Source: Achromobacter marplatensis (lineage in GTDB: Bacteria > Pseudomonadota > Gammaproteobacteria > Burkholderiales > Burkholderiaceae_B). From it: a stretch of DNA of 64,000 nucleotides. The DNA lies in assembly GCF_002209535.1 (NCBI RefSeq), contig NZ_NJIG01000002.1, positions 496,001-560,000 on the forward strand. The letters run 5' to 3'. Positions within the stretch are counted from its first letter, which is position 1; every line of letters starts with the position of its first letter. Below are positions 25,194-34,293 of this stretch, one piece after another. The notes under the pieces were generated by a model, which had not been told where the DNA came from, ran no database searches, and saw only the letters and a list, made by a program, of their open reading frames with translations. The translations under genes were made by a program, and so were the position numbers.

Positions 25194-25823
25194 ATGTCAA
25201 AAATCCGCCTTACCCGCGAGCAAAGCCGAGACCAGACGCGCCAGCGCCTGTTCGACGCTGCGCAATCGGTTTTCCTCAGCAAGGGTTTCGTGGCCGCCAG
25301 CGTCGAGGACATCGCCGAACTGGCGGGGTACACGCGCGGGGCCTTCTATTCCAATTTCGGCAGCAAGTCCGAACTGTTCCTGCAATTGCTCCGGCGCGAT
25401 CACGAAAAAGTGATGGCCGACATGCGCGCCATCTTCGAGGATGGCGAATCGCGCCCGCAGATGGAGGCGCGCGTGCTGGAGTACTACAGCACGCACCACC
25501 GCGAAAACGACTGTTTCCTGCTCTGGATGGAAGGCAAGCTGCAAGCCGCGCGCGACCCGGAATTCCGGGTGGGCTTCACGGACTGCCTGCGGGAATTGCG
25601 GGCGGCCACGACCGAATACGTCCGCCAGTTCTCCGCCCACGTGGGCACGCCGCTGCCGATGCCGGCAGAGCAACTCGCCATCGGCCTGCTGGCCTTATCG
25701 GACGGCATGCAGTTCAGCTATGCCTTCGATCCGCAGGGCGTCACGCTGGAAATGACCGAGGCCGTCCTGGCGGGATTCTTCCGCCGCGTGGTCTTCGGCG
25801 ACCCGCCGCCCGAGGGGCAGTAG
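25194..25823 (+). CDS. TetR/AcrR family repressor of the adjacent RND operon
   Basis: The 209-residue regulator has an N-terminal HTH (TRQRLFDAAQSVFLSKGFVAASVEDIAELAGYTRGAFYSNFGSKSELF) and an all-helical ligand domain with the C-terminal pattern EQLAIGLLALSDGMQFSYAFDP. The divergent position and the inverted repeat in the spacer indicate local repression of the adaptor/RND/outer-membrane-factor operon. The inducing drug cannot be predicted. Confidence 0.9.
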   Translation: MSKIRLTREQSRDQTRQRLFDAAQSVFLSKGFVAASVEDIAELAGYTRGAFYSNFGSKSELFLQLLRRDHEKVMADMRAIFEDGESRPQMEARVLEYYSTHHRENDCFLLWMEGKLQAARDPEFRVGFTDCLRELRAATTEYVRQFSAHVGTPLPMPAEQLAIGLLALSDGMQFSYAFDPQGVTLEMTEAVLAGFFRRVVFGDPPPEGQ

Positions 25824-25859
25824 GCCCCCCAGCGCGAGCGAAGCATGCGCGGCGTGGGG

Positions 25860-26237
25860 TCAGACGAGCTCTGACATCTCGATCAGATTCAGGTCCGGGT
25901 CGCGCAGATACACGGATCGGATCTTTCCGGTGGCGCCAGTGCGTGGCACCGGGCCTTCGATGATCGTGGCGCCGGCCTCGTTCAAGCGGGCGATCACCTC
26001 GTCCAGGGGCCGGTCGGCGATAAAGCACAGGTCCAGCGCGCCCGGCACCGGCAAGTGCGCCTTCGGCTCGAACTCGTGGCCGCGCACGTGCAGGTTGATT
26101 TTCTGGTTGCCAAAGCGCAACGCCTGGCGGCCTTCGCCGAAGGTCTCCAGGCGCATGCCCAAAATCCGGGTGTAGAAATCCACCGTGGCCTCGGGGTCGG
26201 TGCAGGTCAAGACCAGATGGTCCAGGTGATCGATCAT
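25860..26237 (-). CDS. VOC superfamily (glyoxalase/bleomycin-resistance-like) protein
   Basis: The 125-residue protein carries a paired beta-alpha-beta-beta-beta fold: MIDHLDHLVLTCTDPEATVDFYTRILGM, then GALDLCFIADRPLDEVIARLNEAGATIIEGPV and VYLRDPDLNLIEMSE. The His near the start and the Glu near the end match metal-ligand positions of the superfamily. The family covers glyoxalases, extradiol dioxygenases and drug-binding proteins, so the reaction is unknown. It is a single gene, tail-to-tail with the TetR gene (36-base gap) and divergent from the BCCT transporter. Confidence 0.88.
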   Translation of the reverse strand: MIDHLDHLVLTCTDPEATVDFYTRILGMRLETFGEGRQALRFGNQKINLHVRGHEFEPKAHLPVPGALDLCFIADRPLDEVIARLNEAGATIIEGPVPRTGATGKIRSVYLRDPDLNLIEMSELV

Positions 26238-26363
26238 GCGCTTGTCTCCGTTATTTCAGATTGTCAGCCGTACTCTGGGCATGATAGTAATACCTGCGGC
26301 GCGCGGCCAGACTGAGGGGGCCGGCGCCGGTTTTTTCAACCCTCGGGCGAAAGGAGCGGCAGC

Positions 26364-28337
26364 TTGACTTCAGAAACCCGACCATCCTCCACCATCAACA
26401 AACCGGTCTTTTTTTCGGCCGCGCTGTTCACCCTGCTACTCGTGGGCTTTGCCATCGCGGCCCCGAAGACCGCGCAGAACCTGTTCGAAGCGATGCAGGG
26501 CTGGATCCTCGGCAATGCCAGCTGGTTCTACATCCTGGTCGTGGCCATCATCTTGCTGTCGGTCACGTTCCTGGCGGTCAGCCGTTACGGCGACATCAAG
26601 CTGGGCCCCGACCACAGTGAACCGGACTACCGCAATTTCACGTGGTTCGCGATGCTGTTCTCCGCCGGCATGGGCATCGGTCTGATGTTCTTCGGCGTGG
26701 CCGAACCCGTCATGCACTTCATGTCGCCGCCGGTCGGCGAGGGCGGCAATGCCGCCGCCGCCCGCGAGGCCATGAAGATCACCTTCTTCCATTGGGGGCT
26801 GCATGCGTGGGCGATCTACGCGGTGGTGGCCCTGACGCTGGCGTTCTTCTCTTTCCGGCATGGCCTGCCTCTGACCCTGCGTTCCGCGCTGTACCCGCTG
26901 ATCGGCAACCGCATTCACGGGCCCATCGGCCACGCGGTCGACATCTTCGCCATCATTGGCACGGTGCTGGGCGTGGCGACCTCGCTGGGCCTGGGCGTGG
27001 CGCAGATGAACAGCGGGTTGAACCATCTGTTCGGCATCCCCGTGGGCGTGACCACGCAGATCATCCTCATCATCATCACTTGCGGGTTGGCCACGCTGTC
27101 CGTCGCAAGCGGCCTGGACAAGGGCATCCGCATCCTGTCCGAAGCCAACATGGTGCTGGCGGTGATCCTGCTGCTGTTCGTGCTGATCGCCGGCCCCACG
27201 GTGTTCCTGTTCCAGACTTTTGTGCAGAACACCGGCGCCTACCTGTCGGACATCGTCAACAAGACCTTCAACCTGTACGCCTACGATCCTTCCGACTGGA
27301 TCGGCGGCTGGACGCTCTTCTATTGGGGCTGGTGGATCGCGTGGTCGCCGTTCGTGGGGCTGTTCATCGCGCGCATCTCGCGCGGGCGCACCATCCGCGA
27401 GTTCGTCTGCGGCGTGTTGCTGGTGCCTGCCGGCTTTACCCTGTTCTGGATGACGGTGTTCGGCGATACCGCCATCCACTTCATCCTGGTCGACGGCGTG
27501 AAAGGGTTTGCCGAGACCGTCGAAGCCGACAGTTCCCTGGCGCTGTTCGCATTCCTTGAACAACTGCCCTGGAGCAACGTGCTATCTGTGTTCGCCATCG
27601 CGATGGTGGCGGTGTTCTTCGTCACGTCGGCGGACTCGGGGGCGCTGGTGGTGGACCTGCTGGCATCGGGCGGGGCGGACCGCACGCCGGTGTGGCAGCG
27701 CATCTTCTGGTCGCTGTCGATGGGCGCTGTCGCCATTGCACTGCTGCTGGCCGACGGACTGACCGCCTTGCAGACGGCCACCATCGCAAGCGCGCTGCCG
27801 TTCTCCATCATCCTGCTGCTGTCGTTGTGGGGGCTGTTCAAGGCGCTGCGGCTGGACGCGACCAAGCGCGGCATTCGCTATCAGTCCCTGACCCTGTCGC
27901 GGCCGGCGCGCGGCGGCCAGTCCTGGGAACGGCGCCTGCGCAATATGGTCATGATGCCGCGCCGCGCCCACGTGCTGCGCTTCATCAGCGACGTGGTGCG
28001 GCCGGCGCTGGACGATGTGGCCGACGAATTGCGCCGCCAGGGCTATGCGGTGGCCGTGCGCGAAGACGAGAGCGAAGGCGGCGTGACCCTGGAGGTGTCC
28101 CATGGCGACCACCTGGACTTCTGGTACGCGGTGCGCCCCGAGGCGTTCGTCCGTCCCAGCCTGACTCCGGAAGAGGCCGCCGACGAGGAAGAGCGCAAGT
28201 ACTTCCGCGCGGAAGTCCACTTGCGCGAAGGCGGGCAGGACTACGACATCATGGGCTGGAGCCGGGACGCCGTCATTGGCGACATCCTGGACCAGTACGA
28301 ACGCCACCGCCATTACCTGCATATGGTGCGAACCTAG
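26364..28337 (+). CDS. BCCT family choline/betaine transporter, BetT-like
   Basis: The 657-residue inner-membrane carrier is probably for choline or another trimethylammonium compound. Twelve membrane segments are apparent, with family motifs GMGIGLMFFGVAEPVMHFMSPP, WGLHAWAIYAVVALTLAFFSF and the aromatic-rich WTLFYWGWWIAWSPFVGLFIARISRGRTIREF. The long C-terminal cytoplasmic tail (about residues 510-657) matches the osmo-sensing tail of BetT and sets it apart from short BCCT carriers. The start is TTG with an AAGGAG ribosome site 7 bases upstream; no other start fits. No choline oxidation genes are adjacent. A strong terminator follows. Confidence 0.9.
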   Translation: MTSETRPSSTINKPVFFSAALFTLLLVGFAIAAPKTAQNLFEAMQGWILGNASWFYILVVAIILLSVTFLAVSRYGDIKLGPDHSEPDYRNFTWFAMLFSAGMGIGLMFFGVAEPVMHFMSPPVGEGGNAAAAREAMKITFFHWGLHAWAIYAVVALTLAFFSFRHGLPLTLRSALYPLIGNRIHGPIGHAVDIFAIIGTVLGVATSLGLGVAQMNSGLNHLFGIPVGVTTQIILIIITCGLATLSVASGLDKGIRILSEANMVLAVILLLFVLIAGPTVFLFQTFVQNTGAYLSDIVNKTFNLYAYDPSDWIGGWTLFYWGWWIAWSPFVGLFIARISRGRTIREFVCGVLLVPAGFTLFWMTVFGDTAIHFILVDGVKGFAETVEADSSLALFAFLEQLPWSNVLSVFAIAMVAVFFVTSADSGALVVDLLASGGADRTPVWQRIFWSLSMGAVAIALLLADGLTALQTATIASALPFSIILLLSLWGLFKALRLDATKRGIRYQSLTLSRPARGGQSWERRLRNMVMMPRRAHVLRFISDVVRPALDDVADELRRQGYAVAVREDESEGGVTLEVSHGDHLDFWYAVRPEAFVRPSLTPEEAADEEERKYFRAEVHLREGGQDYDIMGWSRDAVIGDILDQYERHRHYLHMVRT

Positions 28338-28364
28338 CAGCGCCGGCGCGCGCGCCACGCCATG

Positions 28365-28392
28365 CCGCCGGGTTTTCCCGGCGGTTTTTTTT
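28365..28392 (+). terminator. Rho-independent terminator of the BCCT gene
   Basis: CCGCCGGG-TTTT-CCCGGCGG forms a perfect 8-bp stem followed by eight T residues, 27 bases after the stop codon. Confidence 0.92.
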
Positions 28393-28434
28393 CGTCCATA
28401 GCCTGCCGCTATCCCGGGCATTGCTTTCGCCACT

Positions 28435-28463
28435 TTGACGAATTCTCCGGAATCGTGGATTAT
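28435..28463 (+). promoter_or_regulatory. Promoter candidate of the MexHI-like operon
   Basis: TTGACG (28435-28440) and GATTAT (28458-28463) are separated by 17 bases and match the housekeeping -35 and -10 hexamers at 5 and 4 positions. The -10 overlaps the left arm of the operator palindrome. Confidence 0.55.
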
Positions 28464-28483
28464 CCAAGAATAGTCTTGGATAA
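28460..28483. promoter_or_regulatory. 24-bp perfect palindrome at the MexHI-like promoter
   Basis: TTATCCAAGA-ATAG-TCTTGGATAA has perfect 10-base arms. It covers the -10/start region and ends 14 bases before the adaptor start codon, so a bound repressor would block initiation. It is not adjacent to any regulator gene; the nearest plausible one is the HTH gene at 34294, downstream of the operon. Confidence 0.8.
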
Positions 28484-28497
28484 ATAGAGAGTGAATC

Positions 28498-29628
28498 ATG
28501 AAGGCGAAATCAGGGGCATGGGCGGCGGGCGTCGTCGTGCTGGCGGTGGCGGTGGGGGGCGGGCTGGTCTGGACATTCAGCGGCACGTCGCAAAAGGGCG
28601 GTTGGGCGATGCCGGCCGCCAAAGTGGCGGTGGCGCCTGCCGTTCGGGCGGACTTCCCCGTGGCGTTGACCGGCATCGGGTCCCTGGAGGCGATGCGCCA
28701 GGTCCAGGTGCCGGCTGAGGCGGACGGCCGCGTCACCCAGATCCTGTTCACGGCCGGCCAGCACGTGCAGGCCGGGCAGTTGCTGGTGCAGTTCAACGAT
28801 GCGCCCGAGCAGGGCGAACTGGCGCGTCTTCAGGCCCAGGCGCGCAATGCGCGGACCTTGCTGGAACGCACGCGCCGCCTGTTGCCGCAACAGGCCGCCA
28901 CGCGGGAACAACTGGATCAGGCGCAGGCGGACTATGACCAGGCGGCTGCCGACATCAAGCGGGTGCAGGCGTTGATCGAACAAAAGCGCGTGAAGGCGCC
29001 GTTTGACGGCGTGCTGGGCGTGCGCCGCGTCAATCTGGGCCAATTCGCCAAAGCGGGTGATCCGCTGGTCTCGCTGACCGACGCGACCACGCTGTATGCC
29101 AACATCACCTTGCCCGAACAGGCGCTGGGCGCGTTGCGCACCGGCCAGTCCGTGACCGTGACGGTCGACGCCCACGCCGGACGCGAGTTCTCGGGGCAGG
29201 TCACGACCGTCGAGCCACAAGTCGACCCGGGTTCGCGCACCGTGCGCGTGCAGGCCACGCTGCCCAATGCCGATGGCGCGCTGGCGGCCGGCATGTTCGC
29301 CCACGGCCGCATCGGCCTGCCTGATCGCCCCGACGTCATCACCGTGCCGGAGACCGCGGTCAGCTATAGCGCCTATGGAGATTCCGTCTACGTCCTGACG
29401 CCGCCCAAGGCGGACCAGCAGGGCGCGGCCCCCACCGTGCGCCAAGCCTATGTGAAGACGGCCGAGCGCGTGCGCGGCCGCGTGGTCGTGACGGAAGGGC
29501 TGGAAGCGGGCGACCAGGTCGTGACCTCCGGGCAGTTGCGCCTGCATAACGGCGCGGCGGTCGACATCATCGCCACCGACACCGTGGCGCTGGGCGATGC
29601 GCAGCAAGCCATGGCGCAAGCCCGGTAA
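28498..29628 (+). CDS. RND efflux periplasmic adaptor (MexH-like)
   Basis: The 376-residue membrane-fusion protein is anchored by an N-terminal hydrophobic segment (AAGVVVLAVAVGGGLVW) without a lipobox. Lipoyl half motifs are VQVPAEADGRVTQILFTAGQHVQAGQLLVQFND and VKAPFDGVLGVRRVNLGQF; between them lies a helical hairpin (LARLQAQARNARTLLERTRRLLPQQ). A beta-barrel with GREFSGQVTTVEPQVDPGSRTVRVQ follows. It is the first gene of a three-gene plus-strand operon and probably matches MexH of the MexGHI-OpmD pump. The start has a GAGAGTG ribosome site just after the palindrome. Confidence 0.92.
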   Translation: MKAKSGAWAAGVVVLAVAVGGGLVWTFSGTSQKGGWAMPAAKVAVAPAVRADFPVALTGIGSLEAMRQVQVPAEADGRVTQILFTAGQHVQAGQLLVQFNDAPEQGELARLQAQARNARTLLERTRRLLPQQAATREQLDQAQADYDQAAADIKRVQALIEQKRVKAPFDGVLGVRRVNLGQFAKAGDPLVSLTDATTLYANITLPEQALGALRTGQSVTVTVDAHAGREFSGQVTTVEPQVDPGSRTVRVQATLPNADGALAAGMFAHGRIGLPDRPDVITVPETAVSYSAYGDSVYVLTPPKADQQGAAPTVRQAYVKTAERVRGRVVVTEGLEAGDQVVTSGQLRLHNGAAVDIIATDTVALGDAQQAMAQAR

Positions 29629-29645
29629 CGGGGCAGGAGGCAATC

Positions 29646-32600
29646 ATGAAATTCACCGACCTCTTCGTCCGCCGGCCCGTGCTGGCCCTGGTGGTCAGCA
29701 CGCTGATCCTGCTGCTCGGCATCAAGGCGCTGAGCGGCCTGCCCGTGCGGCAGTACCCGCTGACCGAAAGCACCACCATCACCATCACCACCCAATACCC
29801 GGGCGCGTCGCCCGACCTGATGCAAGGCTTCGTCACGCAGCCCATCGCGCAGTCGGTCGCCACCGTGGAAGGCATCGACTACCTGTCTTCCTCATCGACC
29901 CAGGGCCGCAGCGTCATCACCGTCCGGATGAAGCTGAACGCCGACTCCAACAAGGCCATGACCGAGGTCATGGCCAAGGTCAACGAGGTCAAGTACCGCC
30001 TGCCGCAAGACGTGTACGACCCCGTGCTGGTCAAGTCCGCGGGCGAGGCGACCGCGGTGGCCTATGTGGGCTTTTCCAGCACCACGTTGTCGCTGGCGGC
30101 GCTGACCGATTACCTGTCGCGGGTCGTGCAGCCGCAGCTGTCGTCGATCGACGGCGTGGCAAGCGTCGAACTCTATGGCGGCCAGAAGCTCGCCATGCGG
30201 GTCTGGCTGGACCCTAACCGGATGGCCGCGCGCGGCATTTCCGCCGGCGAACTGGCGCAGGCGCTACGCGACAACAACGTGCAGGCCGCACCGGGGCAGG
30301 CCAAGGGCCTGTACGTGGTGTCCAACATCCAGGTCAACACCGATCTCGTGAACGTGGCGGAATTCCGCGACCTGGTGGTCAAGCGCGACGGCGACGCCAT
30401 CGTGCGGTTGGGCGACGTGGCAACCGTCGAACTGGGGGCGGCGTCCACCGATTCCAGCGGCCTGATGGATGGCGAACCGGCCGTGTACTTCGGCCTGAAC
30501 GCCACGCCGGTCGGCAACCCGCTCGTCATCGTCCAGCGCTTGAACGAGCTCGTGCCCAACATCAAGCAGAATCTGCCGCCGGGCACCAGCGTGCAGGTGC
30601 CGTTCGAGCTGGCCCGCTTCATCAGCGCGTCCATCGACGGCGTGATGCAGACATTGCTGGAAGCCGTCGCCATCGTGGTGGTGGTGATCTTCCTGTGCCT
30701 GGGGTCGCTGCGCGCCGTGCTGATTCCGGTCATCACGATTCCGCTGTCCATGCTGGGCGGGGCGGCCATCATGGCGCTGTTCGGCTTCAGCGTGAATTTG
30801 TTGACCCTGCTGGCGATGGTGCTGGCCATCGGCCTGGTGGTGGACGATGCCATCGTCGTGGTGGAAAACGTGCACCGCCATATCGAAGAAGGCAAGTCGC
30901 CCGTGCGGGCCGCGCTGATCGGCGCGCGTGAAGTGGCGGGGCCGGTGATCGCCATGACGATCACCCTGGCGGCCGTCTATGCGCCCATCGGGCTGATGGG
31001 CGGGCTGACCGGATCGCTCTTCAAGGAATTCGCCTTCACACTGGCGGGCGCCGTGGTCGTATCGGGCGTCATCGCGCTGACGCTGTCGCCCGTGATGAGT
31101 TCGTTCCTCTTGAACAGCCACGTGTCGGAAGGCTGGATGGCGCAGCGCGCCGAACGCTTCTTCGGGCGGCTGGGCGACGCCTACGGCCGCGTGCTGGACG
31201 TGTCGCTGCACCACCGCTGGGTGACGGGGCTGATCGCGGTGGCGGTGCTGGTCAGCCTGCCGTTCCTGTACAACGCGGCGCAGCGCGAGCTGGCGCCCGT
31301 CGAAGACCAGTCGACCGTGCTGACGGCGATCAAGTCGCCGCAGCAGGCCAACATCGACTATGTCGAGAAATTCGGCAAGAAGTGGGACGACGTCATGAAG
31401 ACGTTGCCCGAACAGAAGGGCCGCTGGCTGATCAACGGCTCGGACGGCGTTTCCAACAGCATCGGCGGCGTCGACTTCGTCGACTGGAAGGACCGCAAGC
31501 GCTCGGCCGACGAGATCCAGGCCGACATGCAATCAATGGTCAATCAGGTCGAAGGCAGCAATATCTTCGCCTTCCAGCTGCCGTCCCTGCCAGGTTCCAC
31601 CGGCGGGCTGCCCGTGCAGATGGTGCTGATGAGCGCGGCCGATTACCCGGTCGTGTACGAAGCCATGGAAAGCCTGAAGAAGGCGGCGCGCGAAAGCGGC
31701 CTGTTCATGGTGGTGGACAGCGACCTGGACTACAACAACCCGGTGGTGCAGCTGAAAGTGGACCGCGCCAAGGCCAACAGCCTGGGCGTCACCATGAAGG
31801 CCATTGGCGATACGCTGGCCGTGCTGGTGGGCGAAAACTACGTCAACCGCTTCGGCATGGACGGCAGGTCCTATGACGTGATCCCGCAGAGCCTGCGCGA
31901 ACAGCGCATCTCGCCCGCGTCGTTGGCGCAGTTCCACGTCAAGAGCGCCAGCGGCGCGCAGGTGCCGCTGTCCAACCTGGTGTCGGTGTCCATGGGGGTG
32001 GAACCCAATTCGCTGACGCAATTCAACCAGTTGAACGCCGCCACCTTCCAGGCCATCCCGATGCCGGGCGTCACGATGGGCGACGCGGTGCGGTTCCTGA
32101 CGCAGCAGGCGCAGCAATTGCCCGCCGGCTTCAGCTACGACTGGCAGTCGGATGCGCGCCAGTTCAGCCAGGAAGGCTCGGCGCTGATGATCACGTTCAT
32201 TTTTGCCATCATCGTCATCTATCTGGTGCTGGCGGCGCAATACGAAAGCTTGCGCGACCCGTTCATCATCCTGGTCAGCGTGCCTATGTCGATCTGCGGC
32301 GCCCTGATTCCGCTGGCGCTGGGCATGGCCACCGTCAACATCTATACCCAGATCGGCCTGGTGACGCTGATCGGCCTGATCAGCAAGCACGGCATCCTGA
32401 TGGTGGAGTTTGCCAACGAGATGCAGGTCAGCCATGGGCTGGACCGGCGCACGGCGATGGAGCAGGCCGCCCGCATCCGCCTGCGTCCCATTCTGATGAC
32501 GACGGCGGCGATGGTGATGGGGCTGATCCCGTTGCTGTTCGCCTCCGGCGCGGGCGCGCACAGTCGTTACAGCCTGGGGCTCGTCATCGTGGTGGGTCTG

Positions 32601-32747
32601 CTGGTGGGCACCTTGTTCACGCTGTTCGTGCTGCCCACCGTCTACACCGTCTTCGCACGTGACCACCGTGCCGCCAACGACACGCCGCGCGCCCGGGAAC
32701 TGGCGGCGGCGCAGGCAGCGGACGCCAGTGTGGCCGCCTCGCATTAA
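29646..32747 (+). CDS. RND efflux permease (MexI-like)
   Basis: The 1033-residue inner-membrane proton/drug antiporter opens with MKFTDLFVRRPVLALVVSTL. The stretches RQYPLTESTTITITTQYPGAS and QPIAQSVATVEGIDYLSSSS match MexI as I recall it, and IGLVVDDAIVVVENVHRHIEEGKSPVRAA carries the paired acidic proton-relay residues. Later segments such as LPGSTGGLPVQMVLMSA and VLVGENYVNRFGMDGRSYDVIPQSLREQR are also MexI-like. MexI pumps export phenazine or quinolone-signal intermediates and xenobiotics in Pseudomonas; the substrate here is unproven. No MexG-like small gene is present. Confidence 0.92.
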   Translation: MKFTDLFVRRPVLALVVSTLILLLGIKALSGLPVRQYPLTESTTITITTQYPGASPDLMQGFVTQPIAQSVATVEGIDYLSSSSTQGRSVITVRMKLNADSNKAMTEVMAKVNEVKYRLPQDVYDPVLVKSAGEATAVAYVGFSSTTLSLAALTDYLSRVVQPQLSSIDGVASVELYGGQKLAMRVWLDPNRMAARGISAGELAQALRDNNVQAAPGQAKGLYVVSNIQVNTDLVNVAEFRDLVVKRDGDAIVRLGDVATVELGAASTDSSGLMDGEPAVYFGLNATPVGNPLVIVQRLNELVPNIKQNLPPGTSVQVPFELARFISASIDGVMQTLLEAVAIVVVVIFLCLGSLRAVLIPVITIPLSMLGGAAIMALFGFSVNLLTLLAMVLAIGLVVDDAIVVVENVHRHIEEGKSPVRAALIGAREVAGPVIAMTITLAAVYAPIGLMGGLTGSLFKEFAFTLAGAVVVSGVIALTLSPVMSSFLLNSHVSEGWMAQRAERFFGRLGDAYGRVLDVSLHHRWVTGLIAVAVLVSLPFLYNAAQRELAPVEDQSTVLTAIKSPQQANIDYVEKFGKKWDDVMKTLPEQKGRWLINGSDGVSNSIGGVDFVDWKDRKRSADEIQADMQSMVNQVEGSNIFAFQLPSLPGSTGGLPVQMVLMSAADYPVVYEAMESLKKAARESGLFMVVDSDLDYNNPVVQLKVDRAKANSLGVTMKAIGDTLAVLVGENYVNRFGMDGRSYDVIPQSLREQRISPASLAQFHVKSASGAQVPLSNLVSVSMGVEPNSLTQFNQLNAATFQAIPMPGVTMGDAVRFLTQQAQQLPAGFSYDWQSDARQFSQEGSALMITFIFAIIVIYLVLAAQYESLRDPFIILVSVPMSICGALIPLALGMATVNIYTQIGLVTLIGLISKHGILMVEFANEMQVSHGLDRRTAMEQAARIRLRPILMTTAAMVMGLIPLLFASGAGAHSRYSLGLVIVVGLLVGTLFTLFVLPTVYTVFARDHRAANDTPRARELAAAQAADASVAASH

Positions 32748-32757
32748 GGAACCGATC

Positions 32758-34239
32758 ATGAACCAATCATCCATTCACCCCAAGCGCCTGCGCCGCAGCC
32801 TCGCCGTGCTGGTGGCGGCCCTGGCCACCGCGGGTTGCGCGGTCGGGCCTGATTACCAGAAGCCGCAGGCCGCGCCCGTGGCCCTCGCCAGCCCGGAGCA
32901 GGCGCTGTTTTCCACGGACCGGCTGCAGCGCGACTGGTGGAAGCAGTTGCAGGACCCCCAGCTGGACCGCCTGATCGGCCTGGCCCTGTCCCGCAACCAC
33001 GACATCCGCATCGCCCAGGCGCGCCTGGCCGAGTCGCGTGCCGTGCTGGACGAAAAGGAGCTGGACCAATTGCCCGCGGTGACGCTGGACGGCCGCTACG
33101 AGCGCAGCCTGTCGCAAGCCAATGCGGGCGCTGCCGGACAGCGCAATCTGGCTCAGAGTTACCGCGCGGGGTTCGACGCCACCTGGGAACTCGATCTGTT
33201 CGGCCGTCTGCGCCGGACGGCCGAAGGAGCGGCGGCGCGCAGTGAGGCCCAGGCGGCGGACCTGGCGCAGGCGCGTATCGTGGTGGCAGCGGAGGTCGCG
33301 CGCAATTACTTCGAGTTGCGCGGCGCCGAACAGCGGCTGACCGTGGCGCGCGCCAATCTGGACAGCCAGCGCGACAGCCTGCGCGTGACCCAGGCGATGG
33401 TTTCGGCGGGCCGTGGCGACGAGGGTGATCTGGCCAGTGCGCGGGCCGAATTGGAGACCGTGCAGGCCAGCGTGCCCGTGCAGGAAACGGCCAGGCGGCT
33501 GGCGCTCTACCGCATCGCGGTGCTGGCCGGGCTGCGCCCCGTCGAACTGGGCGAACTGGACGCCGGCCGGCCACTTGCGCCGTTGACCGCGCGCTTGCCG
33601 ATCGGCGACGTGGGCGCCTTGCTGTCGCGCCGTCCCGACATCCTGGCGGCCGAACGCAACATGGCCGCCGCCAATGCGGACGTGGGGGTGGCCACCGCCG
33701 AGCTCTATCCCCGGTTCGACCTGGGCGGTTTCCTGGGATTCGTCGCGTTGCGCGGGGCCGACTTCGGTTCATCGTCCAGCCGCGCCTTCAGCGTGGCTTC
33801 GGGGGTGAACTGGCCGGCGTTCCACCTGCCGACGGCGTTGGCAAGAAAGCGCGGCGCCGTGGCCCGATCCGAAGGCGAAGTGGCGCGCTACGAGCAGACC
33901 GTGCTGCAGGCCGTGGAAGAGCTGGAAGCGGCGTTGACGGAATTTGGCCAGACGCAGCAGCGGCTGGGCAACCTGGCGCAGGCGGCGATGCACAGCAGCC
34001 GGGCAGCCGACCTGGCGCAACTGCGCTACCGTGAAGGCAACGCCCCGTATTTGACGGTGCTGGATGCGCAGCGTACGCTTTTGCGCGCCCAGGACGCCGT
34101 GGCCGTCGCCGAAACGGAGTCCTATACCCGCCTGATCGCGCTGTACAAGGCGCTGGGCGGGGGCTGGGAGGCGGGGCCGGAAACGGCAAGCAGGGAATCG
34201 ACAGGGGAGGGATCCACGCCGTCGCCCGCCGCCGGCTGA
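32758..34239 (+). CDS. Outer-membrane factor lipoprotein (OpmD/OprM family)
   Basis: The 493-residue exit duct follows the MexI-like permease 10 bases downstream. The ATG at 32758 has an AAGGA ribosome site and gives a lipoprotein signal (LVAALATAGCAVGPDY, lipid on the Cys). OEP repeats are seen in WWKQLQDPQLDRLIGLALSRNHDIRIAQARLAES and SRRPDILAAERNMAAANADVGVATAELYPRFDL. The tail (GGGWEAGPETASRE) is low-complexity. The frame upstream into the permease gene has no credible start. Confidence 0.92.
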   Translation: MNQSSIHPKRLRRSLAVLVAALATAGCAVGPDYQKPQAAPVALASPEQALFSTDRLQRDWWKQLQDPQLDRLIGLALSRNHDIRIAQARLAESRAVLDEKELDQLPAVTLDGRYERSLSQANAGAAGQRNLAQSYRAGFDATWELDLFGRLRRTAEGAAARSEAQAADLAQARIVVAAEVARNYFELRGAEQRLTVARANLDSQRDSLRVTQAMVSAGRGDEGDLASARAELETVQASVPVQETARRLALYRIAVLAGLRPVELGELDAGRPLAPLTARLPIGDVGALLSRRPDILAAERNMAAANADVGVATAELYPRFDLGGFLGFVALRGADFGSSSSRAFSVASGVNWPAFHLPTALARKRGAVARSEGEVARYEQTVLQAVEELEAALTEFGQTQQRLGNLAQAAMHSSRAADLAQLRYREGNAPYLTVLDAQRTLLRAQDAVAVAETESYTRLIALYKALGGGWEAGPETASRESTGEGSTPSPAAG

Positions 34240-34293
34240 CCTTCGCCCCGGTTCGTGGCACCATAGGAAAAAACCTGGAGTTCCGTTATCGCC

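Noticed and set aside
26320..26338. CCGGCGCCGG followed by T6 before the BCCT gene
   Set aside because: The palindrome has almost no loop and reads toward the BCCT start, so it is not convincing as a terminator.
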